This document shows, in pieces, positions 1 to 12,689 of a stretch of 64,000 bases of DNA. The notes beneath the pieces are model-generated. The model was not told where the DNA came from. It worked only from the letters and a program-made list of their open reading frames with translations, and ran no database searches. Position numbers and translations under genes: made by a program. The first letter of the stretch is position 1. The number at the start of each line of letters is the position of its first letter. Location: contig JAVTVY010039324.1 in the NCBI GenBank assembly GCA_036873755.1, positions 107,162 through 171,161 on the forward strand, read 5' to 3'. This DNA comes from Hanleya hanleyi. Its lineage: Eukaryota; Mollusca; Polyplacophora; Lepidopleurida; Hanleyidae.

Positions 1-400
1 AAATTTGCGCTTAATTATGGAACTGCGCCTAATCGTGTACGGAATTTGCGCCTATTTGTGTAAATGCGCCTAATCGTGTAAGGAAGCTGCGTGTAATCAT
101 GTAACTGCTCCTAATCATTTGACCGACCTTGCGCCTAATTTTGCGTTGCGTCTAATCGTGTAGAAAAATTGATCCTAATTGTGGAACTGCGTCTATTCGT
201 GTAGGAGATTTGCTCCTAATTGTGGAAATGCGCCTTTTCGTGTGAGTAATATGCTCCTAATTGTGGAACTGCGCCTAATCGTGTAGAAAATTTGCGTCTA
301 ACTGTGGAAATGCGCCTAATTGTGTATAGAGGCTGCGCCTAAATGTGCTCCACGTGAAGACATATAGCGCTTAAACGTGTTCAACGCGCCAAATCGTGTA
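1..400 (+). repeat. Minisatellite, core gcgcctaatcgtgta, at left palindrome end
   Basis: Irregular tandem repeats of about 15-32 bp share the core gcgcctaatcgtgta, alternating with variants such as tgctcctaattgtgg. The mirror array lies at 7460-7990. Both outer ends of the palindrome therefore consist of this satellite. Confidence 0.85.
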
Positions 401-3064
401 ATGACCGTGTAGTCATGAAAACGACTTAATATAGAGCAGGGATAATGATTTGAAGCCAGACAGTTATTTATTGAACTGCTGGGCCCACCCCGAATTCAAG
501 TTTTTCGATTGTATTTTTGAAAAGCTACTAAACAGGACAGTTCATGGATATCGGATATAATCTGTTCTAAATCCATGCTCTGTTCATCAGTTCATTTTTG
601 GAGCTGATGCTGCAAACGGACGTAAAAGCGTTGAAATGACCATGATGAAATGTTTCCGAAATGGGCCAATTTCAACCTACACAAAGTAATGAAAATGTAG
701 ATATGGGGAAGCGGATCTTCCCCTTGTCTGTGCGTGAGTGAAACCGTTGAAACGAGATGTCCGCCACTGTTTTTGTGATCCTTAGAGTTAGTTCTCGCGA
801 AAGTTGGGGGTAAGGTACTTGATATGCTCAACTTGGACATTTCCATTTTTTTTTTCACCGACCAATGAAAATGCGGCACTTCAATTTTGAAAATTTGAAT
901 TCACTAATCAAAAGTCGAAACAGCCAACATTGCAAATCGTGAGCCGCACAAGAGCCTGTATAATGATATGTCATATCTCGCAGCACCATCTGTATATTAA
1001 AGGGAGACAGCTGAAGTAGGACTAGTCCCATGGGCATATATAGAAAGGTGGTTCAGAAGATAAACGCTTTTGTTTGATTGAGGGTTGGGACAGATACCAT
1101 CCATAGAAAGTGAACTTTTCTTTGCATCATCTAGATTTTATTGCACTGTACTTCCATGTGTATATTAGTATTTTGTAATTTATGGCTCACAGGAAAAACA
1201 GTTTTTAACTGATTGTGATACCCAAGTAGCATTTTCAGAAACTATCGATTGACTGGCTGCAATGGTGGATAAAGTAAAACTGAAAAGAATAGCTGCTTCC
1301 TGAGTAGCAGATTTCTTTCCCAGAGTTTCAATTCAAAATAGTATCTATTTGTTTGAAAAATCCCCCCAAAACACACGAAAAACTGGCCATAATACCAAGC
1401 TGATCTGTATGTAGTGGCATTACAATTATACATAAACCCGGTACTGGCACTGAATGAAAGTATTAGAACACAAGAGTGCATGAAACAACAAGTGGCAAGA
1501 CATCCATCTCAGAATATTTCAGTTCTCAGACATGTCAGATAATATTATTTCTAAGTTTAAGTTCAATTGATTAATTTCACTACATACATGCACATATATT
1601 CCTAACACCACTCCATGTGTTGACCTAGTTTTAGCTTGACCTCTTCATTCGTCAGAAACTAGATCCAGCATAGATACATGTACATCCCCTAGAGATATGG
1701 TAGGGCAGATCTTTACACATGTATATGTTGCGTCCTGAACCGTATTTCTCTGAGCTGAGGCCAAGAGTGACCATAGCAGGCTTCCATACTTTAGTGCGTA
1801 TTAATCTGATATCTTGAAGGAAAACAATCAACAGAATATTATTCAATACAGGTAAGGGATGAAGGACATGCTAAGTGACTATATATAGGCCTAAAAAGCC
1901 TGTCAACCACTGAAGGATACCTATTCTGGTCTGAGAACGAATAAACAATTTGGAACTATTTTTGTTCGTGTACTTCGAACAGCCCTGAAATCAGAAATTT
2001 TCTAGGTCCCATAATAAAGGTGAAACAACTCACTTTTCTAAAAATGTTAAATTGCCTAGGATTTTTGGGGCGCTTGGGTGTGGTCGCGCCTGCGGAGTCG
2101 CGACTTCCGGTCACTTGACTTCCGGAAGACGTCACTACCGCCAAATATTCTTTCGAGAGGTGACCCAGGGGTCACGCTGGCAGTGACGTCATGCGGTGGT
2201 GTCATCAGTGCTTGTGTACGTGACTGCACGCCGGTGGGGTGTATTGGACGTAGTCCATATTTTCGGATTATTGGTCCCTCAAAAAGCGCCCGGGTCTGAC
2301 CAGATGATAATTATCTTTCCCTTTTTATTAACCAGTATTTATAGTACCAAGCTTTTGGGTACTACCACTCCTTCAAAATGACATATGCGGATGGGTGTCT
2401 GTGTTGAGCTATATGGCGAGTCGGGCCGCGAAGTCGACCTTCGTCAGCCTCAGTTTCGCACACTTTTCAGGTGTCTAAAAATAGGGTTATGTTACATATG
2501 GAATATGTGACAAAAAACGGCATGGTCGGCCTCATATTTTGAATAGCTTTTTTATCTCGCCTCGAGACGGGGAACACTGGGAAGAAATCTTATTGAAATC
2601 GATTGTCAAGATTTTTCCAGGAAATGAGCGAAATATGGCGTATTTTGGGTCATTTCAATAGATTTTCCAGAAAATATGCAGTACGTTCCGAGAGAGGAAA
2701 ATTTATCCCGGATTAAATTTGCTTAATTGGCTTGTATGCTGAATTAATGGTATGAGCATTCCCATGAAGAAAATATATACATTTATATGGTTTTCTGGAT
2801 GGTTTGCCAACTCAGAAAGACGGAAGGGCTATACCAAGAGTCTATTTCCAGCAACGAGGGGTCTACTGTGGACTTCACCCTAGTACACAAACCGATGGCT
2901 TCAGCCTGGAAAAGTTTGAGGGAACTCCCGTCATGGGAGTGACGTCATCAGCCCGAATAATAAGCTGGCATGTCTTGTAGCGCCACAATGTATGCTAAGA
3001 AGCGATAACTCGACATATATCTCGTAGAACGACTGTATCGCAGCACCACCTGTAAACTAAGGGG
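1..3064 (+). repeat. Left arm of giant imperfect palindrome
   Basis: This arm reads as the reverse complement of 4880-7870. Base 1 pairs with about 7870 and base 3064 with 4880. Most blocks match closely, with scattered substitutions and small indels. The right-hand pattern continues past 7870, so the palindrome extends beyond the left edge of the window. Open frames in the arm recur as mirror copies in the other arm and look like chance reading frames rather than genes: they are short, and many lack an ATG. Seen directly in the sequence; an origin as a fold-back transposon or as an inverted duplication is inference. Confidence 0.9.
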
Positions 3065-3142
3065 AATACCTCCTGTCCATGCCCCTCAGTCGCTCCACAC
3101 ATTCCCATACGACCCGTATTGTGCTTTCTATACTACTCTGCC

Positions 3143-3242
3143 AGTACGAGCAGTCAATCTATTTTACCCCAGGGCGAATGCCTGGCTCCGGGCGCTCGTT
3201 TGGTGCAAATCCCATGGGTAAAATAGATTGACTGCTCGTACT
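3143..3242. mobile_element. 100-bp hairpin MITE-like element with perfect 27-bp inverted repeats
   Basis: Bases 3143-3169 (starting agtacgagcagtcaatct) are exactly reverse-complementary to 3216-3242, with 46 bp between them. Size and structure fit a small non-autonomous DNA transposon. A clear target-site duplication was not identified. Confidence 0.75.
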
Positions 3243-4175
3243 CTACCCACATCTTGAGAAATGAGAACATTTCATTTCATACATTTATTTCATTTCAAAA
3301 ATTTAAGAAAACAATTTGTAGTTAATAAGCATTTATTTGTATGGAGATTTTGTTGAACCAGAAATTAACAAAGACAAATTCACAAGATTGTTTCTCTTCA
3401 ATTCTAATGGCTTCTTACATTGTATACTTTCATATTCCAGAATACAGCTGCTACAAGGAACTCAGTTCACTTCAAGCAGCCACTCGACTGATGGGGAATT
3501 TAATGAGCACACCTAGGTATGGTTGATTTCTTCATAGTGTATATTGGTTAGAATGTCATACAAACTGCTTATCTCCCTTGTTGTATATCATGGAGTACTA
3601 AAGAAAGGATGATAGACATCTTCGTCAATCTTTTGTATATCGTACGGATGTGTTCCATTCTTTACCCTTTATGCTAGTGAACCTATTCAATAATCCTGAG
3701 TGTATTAAAAAAAAAGAAAAACTGGATTGCATGTCATATGGAACCATATATACAACTGATCAGGTTTTAATTATATGCATGTATTTATCGCCACAGGCCA
3801 ACTAAACCAAACTATTCTTCGAAAGATCTGCTGCTTCAAGTTCAAGTTGGACAAGAACACAGTCATCCTTGAATAATAATACTAATACTGCAATAAATTC
3901 TCATACCAAAGACTGCATGTAAATACATACATATATAGTACTGTGCTGTATTTTGTCTCAAGGATTTGTGCTATATAAACTACACCTTTCTTGTTAAGAA
4001 CCATCAGGTTTATTGTAAATATTTTATGATGTACTGTTTTGTCTCACTCTCAGTGTTTTCTCCAAATAAACCGTTCTGTGCTCAAATATATATTTGTGTC
4101 TTAATTCTTTTCTGGGAAAGTAAATATCTCGTGGCTACATACCTTTCATTACACAGATTTGCTATGATACAAATA

Positions 4176-4580
4176 AGGTACTTCAAGAGCACTTCAGAAG
4201 TGCATATGAAAGGTATCCTTCTGTAGAAGAGTGGATGAAGTGCCTTGCCATATAAGGACATTGAAATGCCTCAAATATTCTAATTAGGTACTTCAAGAGC
4301 ACTTCAGAAGTGCCTATGAAGGTTACCCTTCTGTGGAAGTGCCGATGAAGTGCCTTTGCAGTGCTTAATTAACATATTTGAGGCACACTTCAAAAGTACT
4401 TCCAAGTGACTTCATTGTGACTTCAATGCCCTTATATGGCATTGCTACAAAACAATACCCACACTGCAAGCACACTTCTGACTCTGAGCCTTGCACTTCA
4501 AGGTTAAAATATGGCCACACTTCAAAGTTACTTCAAAGACACTTCTGGACAGTAAGGGATGGGAATGTGTGGAGCGACTG
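4176..4580. repeat. Direct and inverted repeats rich in acttcaagagcacttcagaag
   Basis: A block beginning aggtacttcaagagcac occurs at about 4177 and again at about 4287, a period of 110 bp. A segment ending in a gccatataagg motif near 4247 recurs inverted near 4424-4440. The segment can fold on itself. It looks like a degenerate palindromic repeat inside the loop of the larger palindrome. Confidence 0.6.
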
Positions 4581-4879
4581 AGGGCATGGAAAGGAGGCAT
4601 TCCGCTGTTCTCATCAGTTGTTGGTTGGATCAATCAGATCTGCCACAACTGCCACAATTGACGCCAAGCGTCTGAACGTTTCAACGCTTCGGCACTTTAG
4701 GTCCACTTCAGGTCCACTCTTCCTCCTCTGTTTCAGGGACCTGAGGTATTGAGGCGTCTAGACACTCTTCGACGCCCAGCGACGAAAACGAATGAACGAT
4801 TCATGTGCGGCTGGAGAAAACCATTCAAAGCTTAAAGGGCGGGCGCTACAACGCTTCAACGCTATAGCATGAGTTTTCG

Positions 4880-7870
4880 CCCCTTAGTTTACAGGTGGTG
4901 CTGCGATACAGTCGTTCTACGAGATATATGTCGAGTTGTCCCTCTTAGCATACATTGTGGCGCTACAAGACATGCCAGCTTATGATACGGGCTGAGGACG
5001 TCACTCCCATGACGGGAGTTCCCTCAAACTTTTCCAGGCTGAAGCCATCGGTTTGTGTAATAGGGTGCAGTCCGCAGTAGATCCCTCGTTGCTGGAAATA
5101 GACCCTTGGGTTAGCCATTCCGTCTTTCTGAGTTGGCAAACCATCCAGAAAACCATATAAAAGTATATCTTTTCTTCATGGGAATGCTCATACCATTAAT
5201 TCAGCATACAAGCCAATTAAGCAAATTTAACCCGGGATAAATTTTCCTCCTTCACAACGTACTCCATATTTTCTGGAAAATCTATTGAAATGACCCAAAA
5301 TAATATAAATAAGCTATTCAAAATATGAGATCGACCATGCCGTTTTTTGTCACATATTCCATATGTGACACATGAAAAACGTGCGAAACTGAGGCTGACG
5401 AAGGTCGACTTCGCGGCCCGACTCGCCATATAGCTCAACACAGCCACCCATCCGCATACATCATTTTGAAGGAGTGGTAGTACCCAATAGCTTGGTACTA
5501 TAAATACTGGTTACTAAAGCGGGAAGGATAATTATCATGTGGTCAGACCCGGGCGCTCTGTTGTATTACAGTTTTTGAGGTGGACGAATAATCCGAAACT
5601 ATGGACTACGTCCAATACATCCCACCGGCTTGCAGTCACGTACACAAACACTGATGACGCCACCGTATGACGTCACTGCCACCGTGACCCCTGGGTCACC
5701 TCTCGAAAGAAAATTTGGCGGTAGTGACGTCTTCCGGAAGTCAAGTGACCGGAAGTCGCGACTCCGCAGGCGCGACCACACCCAAGCGCCCCAAAACTCC
5801 TAGGCAATTTAACATTTTTAGAAAAGTGAGTTGTTTCACCTTTATAATGGGATCTAGAAAATTTCCGATTTTAGGGCTGTTCGAAGTACACGTACAAAAA
5901 TAGTTCCAAATTGTTTATTCGTTCTCAGACAAGAATAGTTATCCTTCAGTGGTTGACAGGCTTGTTAGGCCTATATATAGTCACTTAGCATGTCCTTCAT
6001 CCCTTACCTGTATTGAATAATACTCTGTTGATTGTTTTCCTTCAAGATATCAGAATAATACGCACTAAAGTATGGAAGCCTGCTATGGTCACTCTTCCAA
6101 AGATTGACCTCAACTGAGAAAATACAGTTCAGGACGCAACATATACATGTGTAAAGAGCTGCCCTACCATATCTCTAGGGGCTGTACATGTATCTATGCT
6201 GGATCTAGTTTCTGACAAATGAAGAGGTCAAGCTAAAACTAGGTCAACACATGGAGTGGTGTTAGGAATATATGTGCATGTATGTAGTGACTGAACTGAA
6301 TCAACTGAACTTAAACTTAGAAATAATATCATCTGACATGTCTGAGAACTGAAATATTCTGAGATGGATGTCTTGCCACTTGTTGTTTCATGCACTCTTG
6401 TGTTCTAATACTTTCGTTCAGTGCCAGTACCGGGTTTATGTATAATTGTAATACCACTACATACAGATCAGCTTGGTATTATGGCCAGTTTTTCGTGTGT
6501 TTTGGGGGGCTTTTTCAAACAAATAGATACTATTTTGAATTGAAACTCTGGGAAAAAAATCTGCTACTCAGGAAGCAGCTATTCTTTTCAGTTTTACGCC
6601 ACCATTGCAGCCTGTCAATCGATAGTCTCTGAAAATGATACTCGGTTATCAAAATCAGTTAAAAACTGTTTTTTCCTGTGAGCCATCAATTACAAAATAC
6701 TAATATACAAATGGAAGTACAGTGCAATAAAATCTAGATTATGCAAAGAAAAGTTCACTTGCGATGGATGGTATCTGTCCCAACCCTCAATCAAACAACA
6801 GCGTTTATCTTCTGAACCACCTTTCTATATATGCCCATGGGACTAGTCCTACTTGAGCTGTCTCCCGTTAATATACAGATGATGCTGTATGAGATATGAC
6901 ATATCATTATACAGGCTCTTGTGCGGCTCACGATTTGCAATGTTGGTTGTTTTGACTTTTGATTGGTGAATTCAAATTTTCAAAATTGAAGTGCAGGATT
7001 TTCATTGGTCGGTGGAAAAAAAATGGAAAAGTCCAAGTTGAGCATATCAAGTACTTTACTCTCAACTTTCGCGAGAACTAACTCTAAGGATCACAAAAAC
7101 AGTGGCGGACATCTCGTTTCAACGGTTTCACTCATACACACACAAAGGGAAGATCCGCTTCCCCATATCGACATTTTCATTACTTTGTGTAGGTTGAAAT
7201 TGGCCGATTTCGGAAACATTTCATCATGGTCATTTCAACGCTTTTACGCCCTTTTGCAGCATCAGCTCCGAAAATGAAATGATGAATCAGAGCATGGATT
7301 TAGAACAGATTATATCCGATATCCATGAACTGTCCTGTTTAGTAGCTTTTCAAAAATACAGTCGAAAAACTTGAATTCGGGGTGGACCCAGCAATTCAAT
7401 AAATAACTGTCTGGCTTCAAATCACTATTCCTGCCCTATATTAGGTCGTTTTCATGACTACACGGTCATTGCACGATTAGGCGCGTTGAACACGTTTAAG
7501 CGCTATATATCTTCACGTTGTGCACGTTTAGGCGCAGCCTCTATACGCAATTAGGCGCATTTCCACAGTTAGACGCAAATTTTCTACACGATTAGGCGCA
7601 GTTCCACAATTAGGAGCATATTTCTCACACGGAGAAATGGCATTTCCATAATTAGGAGCAAATCTCCTACACGAATAGACGCAGTTCCACAATTAGGAAC
7701 AATTTGTCTACACGATTAGGCGCAACGCAAAATTAGGCGCAAGGTCGTTCAAATGATTAGGAGCAGTTACATGATTAGACGCAGCCTCCTTACACGATTA
7801 GGCGCATTTACACAAATAGGCGCAAATTCCGTACACGATTAGGCGCAGTTCCACAATTAAGCGCAAATTT
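4880..7870 (-). repeat. Right arm of giant imperfect palindrome
   Basis: Reverse complement of 1-3064. The inner boundary is sharp: the two arms diverge immediately after the shared ctaagggg at 3064/4880. The arm carries the same minor motifs as its partner, including two TGACGTCA-like sites near 5660-5730 and the terminal minisatellite. Confidence 0.9.
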
Positions 7871-7990
7871 CGTACACGATTAGGCGCAGTTCCACCATTA
7901 ACCGCAAATTTCCTACACGATTAGGCGCAACATGTTATTAGGCGCAATTTTTTTACACGATTTGGCGCTGACACGATTAGGCGCAAATAC
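7460..7990 (-). repeat. Minisatellite at right palindrome end
   Basis: Tandem copies of the reverse-complement core tacacgattaggcgc with spacers of 15-35 bp. It continues about 120 bp past the point matching base 1, then ends in a C-rich stretch at about 7998-8015. Confidence 0.85.
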
Positions 7991-8029
7991 ACGATTAAGC
8001 CCCCCACACCCCCCTCCTACTAAGTAGCG

Positions 8030-8275
8030 GGGGACAACAAACCGGTAACCTTCATCGAAGAGATGTTCAGGAATTTGGCGGATTCTATCAACCGCATCGA
8101 ATGTGTCCTTCAGATTGTAGCTATTTTGAGTTAACGGGTTCAGGAGTCCTGCTAGGTATTTGCCAACCGAATAATAAGCCGTTCCTGTTGTATCAATGAT
8201 GGGTCGGAAGGGTGGTAAAGTATATTGTTTGTGAGTCTTTGGGAGTCCATAGGCTCGTGCCGGTCTAGTTGAACG
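8030..8275 (-). pseudogene. Penelope-like reverse transcriptase fragment
   Basis: Read on the reverse strand from about 8273, the translation contains YGLPKTHK, then RPIIDTTGTAYY, GKYLAGLLNPL and YRFVV. From memory this is the start of the RT domain of Penelope-like retroelements (a GLPKxHK block, then an RPI block, then a K-L-a-x-L block). Only about 80 residues remain. The fingers/palm motifs that should follow are cut off at about 8030, and there is no start codon. It joins directly to an endonuclease fragment in a different frame. Assignment to Penelope-like elements rather than another RT class is moderately sure. Confidence 0.6.
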
Positions 8276-8813
8276 AGGTCATATTATCATCACGTATGTA
8301 GTCTCTGAGAGGGGTATTTTGGGTTCCAGTTCTAGCATAGAGGTCACCCATTATAAGTACTCCTCCCAGTTTTGAGGATTCAAGATCTATAAATTGGTAT
8401 GTGATATAATTAGAATCTTCTGGTGGGATGTAAACTGTGCAAACAAATAAATCCTGTTCCCAGCCAAACTTTGAACCTTCAAGTTTCACCCAAAGGGTAT
8501 TTGGGTTTGAAGTTTTGACTGGGGTGATATATTTCAGATAGACGTTCCTGAATAAGAACAGGAGTCCACCGGAACCTCTGCCAGGTTTGCTTTGTCTATG
8601 ACTATGTTTAAGCTCGTACTGATAGCCCTCAAGTTGGAATGAATCTAAATTGTTTTCTGATGACCAGGTTTCCTGGAAGGAAATAAAATCATGCTTCTTC
8701 AAATCCTCTAGAACTTTACTGTTGTTATTTGCACTATTTACACGAATATTGTTTAAACCTTCCATATTCAATGAAATGAAATATATCATTCTTTGATACT
8801 TTGACATATTCAA
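8268..8813 (-). pseudogene. AP-endonuclease (EEP) domain fragment of a LINE-type retroelement
   Basis: The reverse-strand frame encodes about 180 residues resembling the exonuclease-endonuclease-phosphatase domain that nicks target DNA in non-LTR retrotransposons. Visible marks are an early ISLNMEGL segment, DFISFQETW carrying the catalytic Glu, a SGGLLFLFR segment, VYIPPEDSNY, and GDLYARTG where the usual motif is GD(F/L)NARTG (Asn replaced by Tyr). The frame stops at the junction near 8268, so the catalytic C-terminal half and any reverse transcriptase are missing. The first ATG is two codons inside the open frame. The fragment is probably dead. Confidence 0.7.
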
Positions 8814-10216
8814 TATGACTGTGTAGAATTAACATTGATGCCTTTATTACTGCTGGGAGTACGTTACTTTGAGAATGTATAAGGTATCCTGATTTGAGAA
8901 TATATAATGTAGTTGCATATAGTGTACTAATATACTAAAGCAAATGAAATTAGTAAACAATCAGTTAATCCGATATATGTACGATTTCGGATCACATGTG
9001 AGGTATACTTCTGTGTTAACATTAATCACTTCGAGGTCATTGTATCAATTAGATTGATGTGTATCCACATTTCAGTGTAAACTTAGGTATACATGTACTT
9101 TCAATCGAAAATTAAGTTGTGTTAACATACTGAAGTTACTCTTTATAAATTCAGGCACCATTGATTAAATTTACTGTGGTTCTCTGAGTTTCAACAGCTA
9201 GTCAGTGCCATCGAATTCCTTATCACATTACATCAAGATTTCATTTGATTAAATATTCTTATAGCTATCAGTACCGGACATAAAATCACTGAATGAATTA
9301 CTTGATATCAGTAAGGTACATGAATATCATTAATATGTTATTTGATATCAATAAAAACACCACTCAATTTGATATGGTGGTATTTGAGTATAATTATAAG
9401 AGAATCATTCTTTAAAATATAGTAGAATCAATTACATGCAGATATACCACTCTACATAGTTAACTTTTAATTAAATCATTGGATAACATAACATACAGGA
9501 GTATATATCATTCAGTACCATTTTACTTTGGCACTTTTTGTTGTTGTTTTTTTTCTGAAAAGTTTTAGTATCATTACTTTCACTATCATACTGTTCTTAG
9601 ATATACTGTGCACATATTCTTCAAGTATTCATATACAAATTTCCACCATTCTTTTCAATATTGTGACACCCTTTTGGTATACATATACAATTCATGTTAG
9701 GACAATACTGTAAAACACTTTAAAATTATGTTAAGGCACCATTTACTCAGAACTGTGATATCGCTTAAGTATACAATAAAAATAACGATACCATTCTTTC
9801 CAATAGCTATAATAGTAAAATCTCTTAAATTTAATTAAACAGAATGAAATCTATTATAGTATCCTTCAGGTATGCACATAGATATTATTCACTTTAATAC
9901 TGTAGTTTCCCATGTGTATGAATTATATATCATTGAGTAGTATCATTCAATACTGTTAGCCCCAATCACATTAATACCATCTGGATACGGGAGTCATTCA
10001 CTTATTTGTTACAACTCTACTTGGGTATAGGGGAAGTAATTAGGCGAGGCAACTCAGTATTACTTACTCCTTATAGAGACACATACAAGTACTTCAGTGT
10101 TAGATTACTGCTTGGACATGTGTGTATAGAAAATACTTTAGTATAATTCCACTATTCCTACGAAGTAGGCTACCATTTGCAAATTGTCCGGTAATGAGTG
10201 AGTGAGTGAGTGAGTG
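8814..10216. other. AT-rich intergenic stretch, no gene seen
   Basis: Very AT-rich DNA with loosely recurring phrases (ttgatatca, gtatac, tgttaac) suggesting an eroded tandem repeat. It ends at about 10196-10216 in a short (gtga)n run that abuts the next retroelement tail. No convincing reading frame was found. Confidence 0.5.
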
Positions 10217-10864
10217 ATTACAAGCGTCTAGTCCGTCATTCATAATCCAGCCGTCGTTCATTAGAGAATATCCGCGTCCATAATCCAAAGACCTATTCCA
10301 TATTCCATATAACAGTATTAGCATCAAATTCAAAGAGACAATCATAGTATACATAAACATAGGCTTGTTTCCTGCAAGAGAGAAGCGGTCAACAGTTTTC
10401 AATGATGCCGGCAAGACATCATGATGTTCCAAAAATATCAAATCCGTATCGCTGATCAGTATTCTTAATCCATAATATTCGTTGTAAAGTCGTCATCTAA
10501 AGAATGATGTATCTCAGTCACGCTTTGATTGTGACTGTTCATATGAGTACCATGAGGATCTTGAAGTACATGGGTTCATACGGCCACTAGCCCCGGGTTA
10601 AGCGGAATTAGACACAAGTTACGAAACGTAACGCCATAGATCTTGCACGCTACGCTCGTATTTTGCTATCAGCATGCGATATGTATCGCCAAATTTGAGA
10701 AACTTTGAGTGGAGGCGCTTGGTGGTCTAGCAAATGCTACTAGGCGCGAGATGTATATGCCATATGCAGGTCCCACTGGAATATTACTGTCCAGAAAGGG
10801 ATAGTTTACGACGTCGAAATTGTAATCATCTCTTTTGTCATACAGTCGACGAGAGAGAAGGCCA
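10217..10864 (-). mobile_element. 5'-truncated Penelope-like element, reverse orientation
   Basis: The reverse complement matches the 3' half of the longer copy at 20790-22158. It includes the last part of the RT-derived frame (from a frame-shifted region matching about 21430), the junction near tacgaaacgtaacg, and the full 3' tail. An internal deletion removes about 100 bp of the coding part between ggcgcttggtggt and ctagcaaatgc. It is bordered on the 3' side by a (gtga)n microsatellite and followed at once by an opposite-orientation tail copy (10877-11093). The tail contains a frame of about 75 codons that recurs in other copies. Confidence 0.8.
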
Positions 10865-10876
10865 ACAGGACAGGAA

Positions 10877-11093
10877 CAGTCAAAGCGTGACTGAGGTTTG
10901 ATATTTTTGGAACATCATACTGTCTTGCCGGCATCATTGAAAACTGTTGACCGTTTCTCTCTTGCGGGAAACTAGCCTATATTTTTGTATACGATGATTG
11001 TTGTTTTTATTGTTATGGTACTAATGCTGTTATATGGAATATGCAATATGTCTTTGGATTATGGACGCGGAAATTCTTTAATGGACGACAGTT
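10877..11093 (+). mobile_element. Partial Penelope-like 3' tail, forward orientation
   Basis: Bases from acagtcaaagcgtgactgag onward match the tail seen at 21838-22100, with about 100 bp deleted after gactgag and some divergence. With 10217-10864 it forms an inverted pair separated by about 12 bp. Inverted or partial second copies next to a 5'-truncated copy are an arrangement known for Penelope-like elements. Confidence 0.75.
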
Positions 11094-11702
11094 GCATATT
11101 CAGTCGCTTTCCACAATATAATTTCCGCGTCAATAATAAAAACATTTCGTTCTTCAGTTAGCACTAGATCTAAACATACATGGAATGAAAAGTTTAAACT
11201 GGATCAATGAAATCAAACAGTCGAATCCAGTGATTTTTAAAGACAATAGAGAAATAATGCAACTTTACATTTCGGATTTCATTTTCATTTTGAATATTTC
11301 TACACGATCATACTAGGCTAGGCTACAGTAATCGTAACCGTATACTGGTCCCTAACCCCAAGGCATTGAAGGACACGGAGCAGTCATACAAATGTGTACA
11401 TACATATAATACATTCTTCTAGGAAGCGACTTGGAAATTCATTTGTATTAAAGAATACAGATCGGGGATACGGATTGGTCTATAGCACACCCTGATGTCT
11501 TTGAAAACTGATGTCGGCACCTTTGAAAACTGTTGACTATTTCTCCCTTTGAAAGAAATAGCTTATGCATATTGTCATTACATACGTGCTGACAGTTTGG
11601 AGATAGTCGTGTCTTATGGACACTATTTCCATAATGGACGGGGTAATCTCATATGAACGACGACTGGTGCCGGATCTGGAGCTTGTATCAAACACATTGT
11701 AA
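11094..11702. other. Intergenic, nothing recognised
   Basis: AT-rich sequence between the Penelope-like pair and the second palindrome. A phrase near 11520-11560 (gaaaactgttgactatttctccct) is a faint echo of the Penelope-like tail, so the region may hold a decayed copy. No gene seen. Confidence 0.4.
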
Positions 11703-12669
11703 TAGTCCAGTAAATCTAGCGCATTTTGGGGGTTAACCCACCACAAATTGCAACAGAATGTATTTCACTGCTATGCATTTCAGAAAGGTCCCCAGAATAA
11801 CATACTAAAAGTCTACAATCCCATATGCATGGGAAATATCTTAAATTTCAAGTTGAAATTTGAGGCATTTTGCAGTGTTTACCTGTCTCTTGCTCCTATA
11901 AGAAAACCTTGTACTTGGTACTAAGCGTGAAATAAATGGGTCATTACTCACACCCATTCCATTCGTTATCATATCAAGGTTATACTCAGCCTAAAATAAT
12001 ACCCTTGCACGAAATTATTTATGGAGAAATTCAAAATGGCGGATGTATGGAGTCATTCTAAATCTGAACTTTTTACCATTTCCATGACAGTCCAGCCAAT
12101 CTATCTGTTTTTTCTTAGCTGGACCCAAAACAAATTGCAGCAGAATTTTTTTCACTGGTATGCATTCCTAATAGGTCCTCAGAACAACATACTAAAAGTC
12201 TACCAAAATCTATTTGGTGGAGATACGACTTTTTCTAAAACAAAGATACACCATCATGCTTCATATAAGAAGGTGGAAAATATTGGTTTGTCTCTGAATA
12301 AGGACTGTTTATCATCCAGAAATCCAATCAGTACATGATGATCTAGGATACATTATTCTATGGTGGTGAAAACATTTGCATTCCAAATGGATTTGCTCAT
12401 AAAAGTAGATAGCCAAACGATAGTTCAGCACCAGGGTGTATAATCTTACATGGTAATATCCTGCCAGTTGGCATTATTTCCATTAGCATTGTTATCCGAA
12501 CGGGAACTGACAAGCTGTGATATATTTTCTTTCAACCTATGACAATCACAGACAATAGTTCCATCAACTTATAAAGATATAACTCTATTGTCACAAGCAC
12601 GTAGCAAGTGTCAGGTCCGATATTCAATAGTTTGTACCGTGTTGGAAAAAAATGCAACCTTGCCAATTA

Positions 12670-12689
12670 GGAGAGAGAGAGAGAGAGAA
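12670..12689. repeat. (GA)n microsatellite
   Basis: A short run of gagaga repeats in the left arm of the palindrome. It has no counterpart at the mirror position, so it expanded after the inverted duplication. Confidence 0.8.

Larger units (their letters stand above)
3065..4879. other. Loop of the giant palindrome
   Basis: About 1.8 kb of sequence separates the two arms. It contains a 100-bp hairpin MITE (3143-3242) and an internally repeated and inverted block around 4176-4580. The rest is AT-rich and I recognise no gene in it. Confidence 0.7.

Noticed and set aside
592..7277. Mirror pairs of open frames in the two arms of the first palindrome
   Set aside because: Short, often lacking ATG, no domain; equality between arms follows from the inverted repeat.
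12021..12338. 105-codon frame in the second palindrome
   Set aside because: Not conserved as a frame in the mirror arm and shows no domain.
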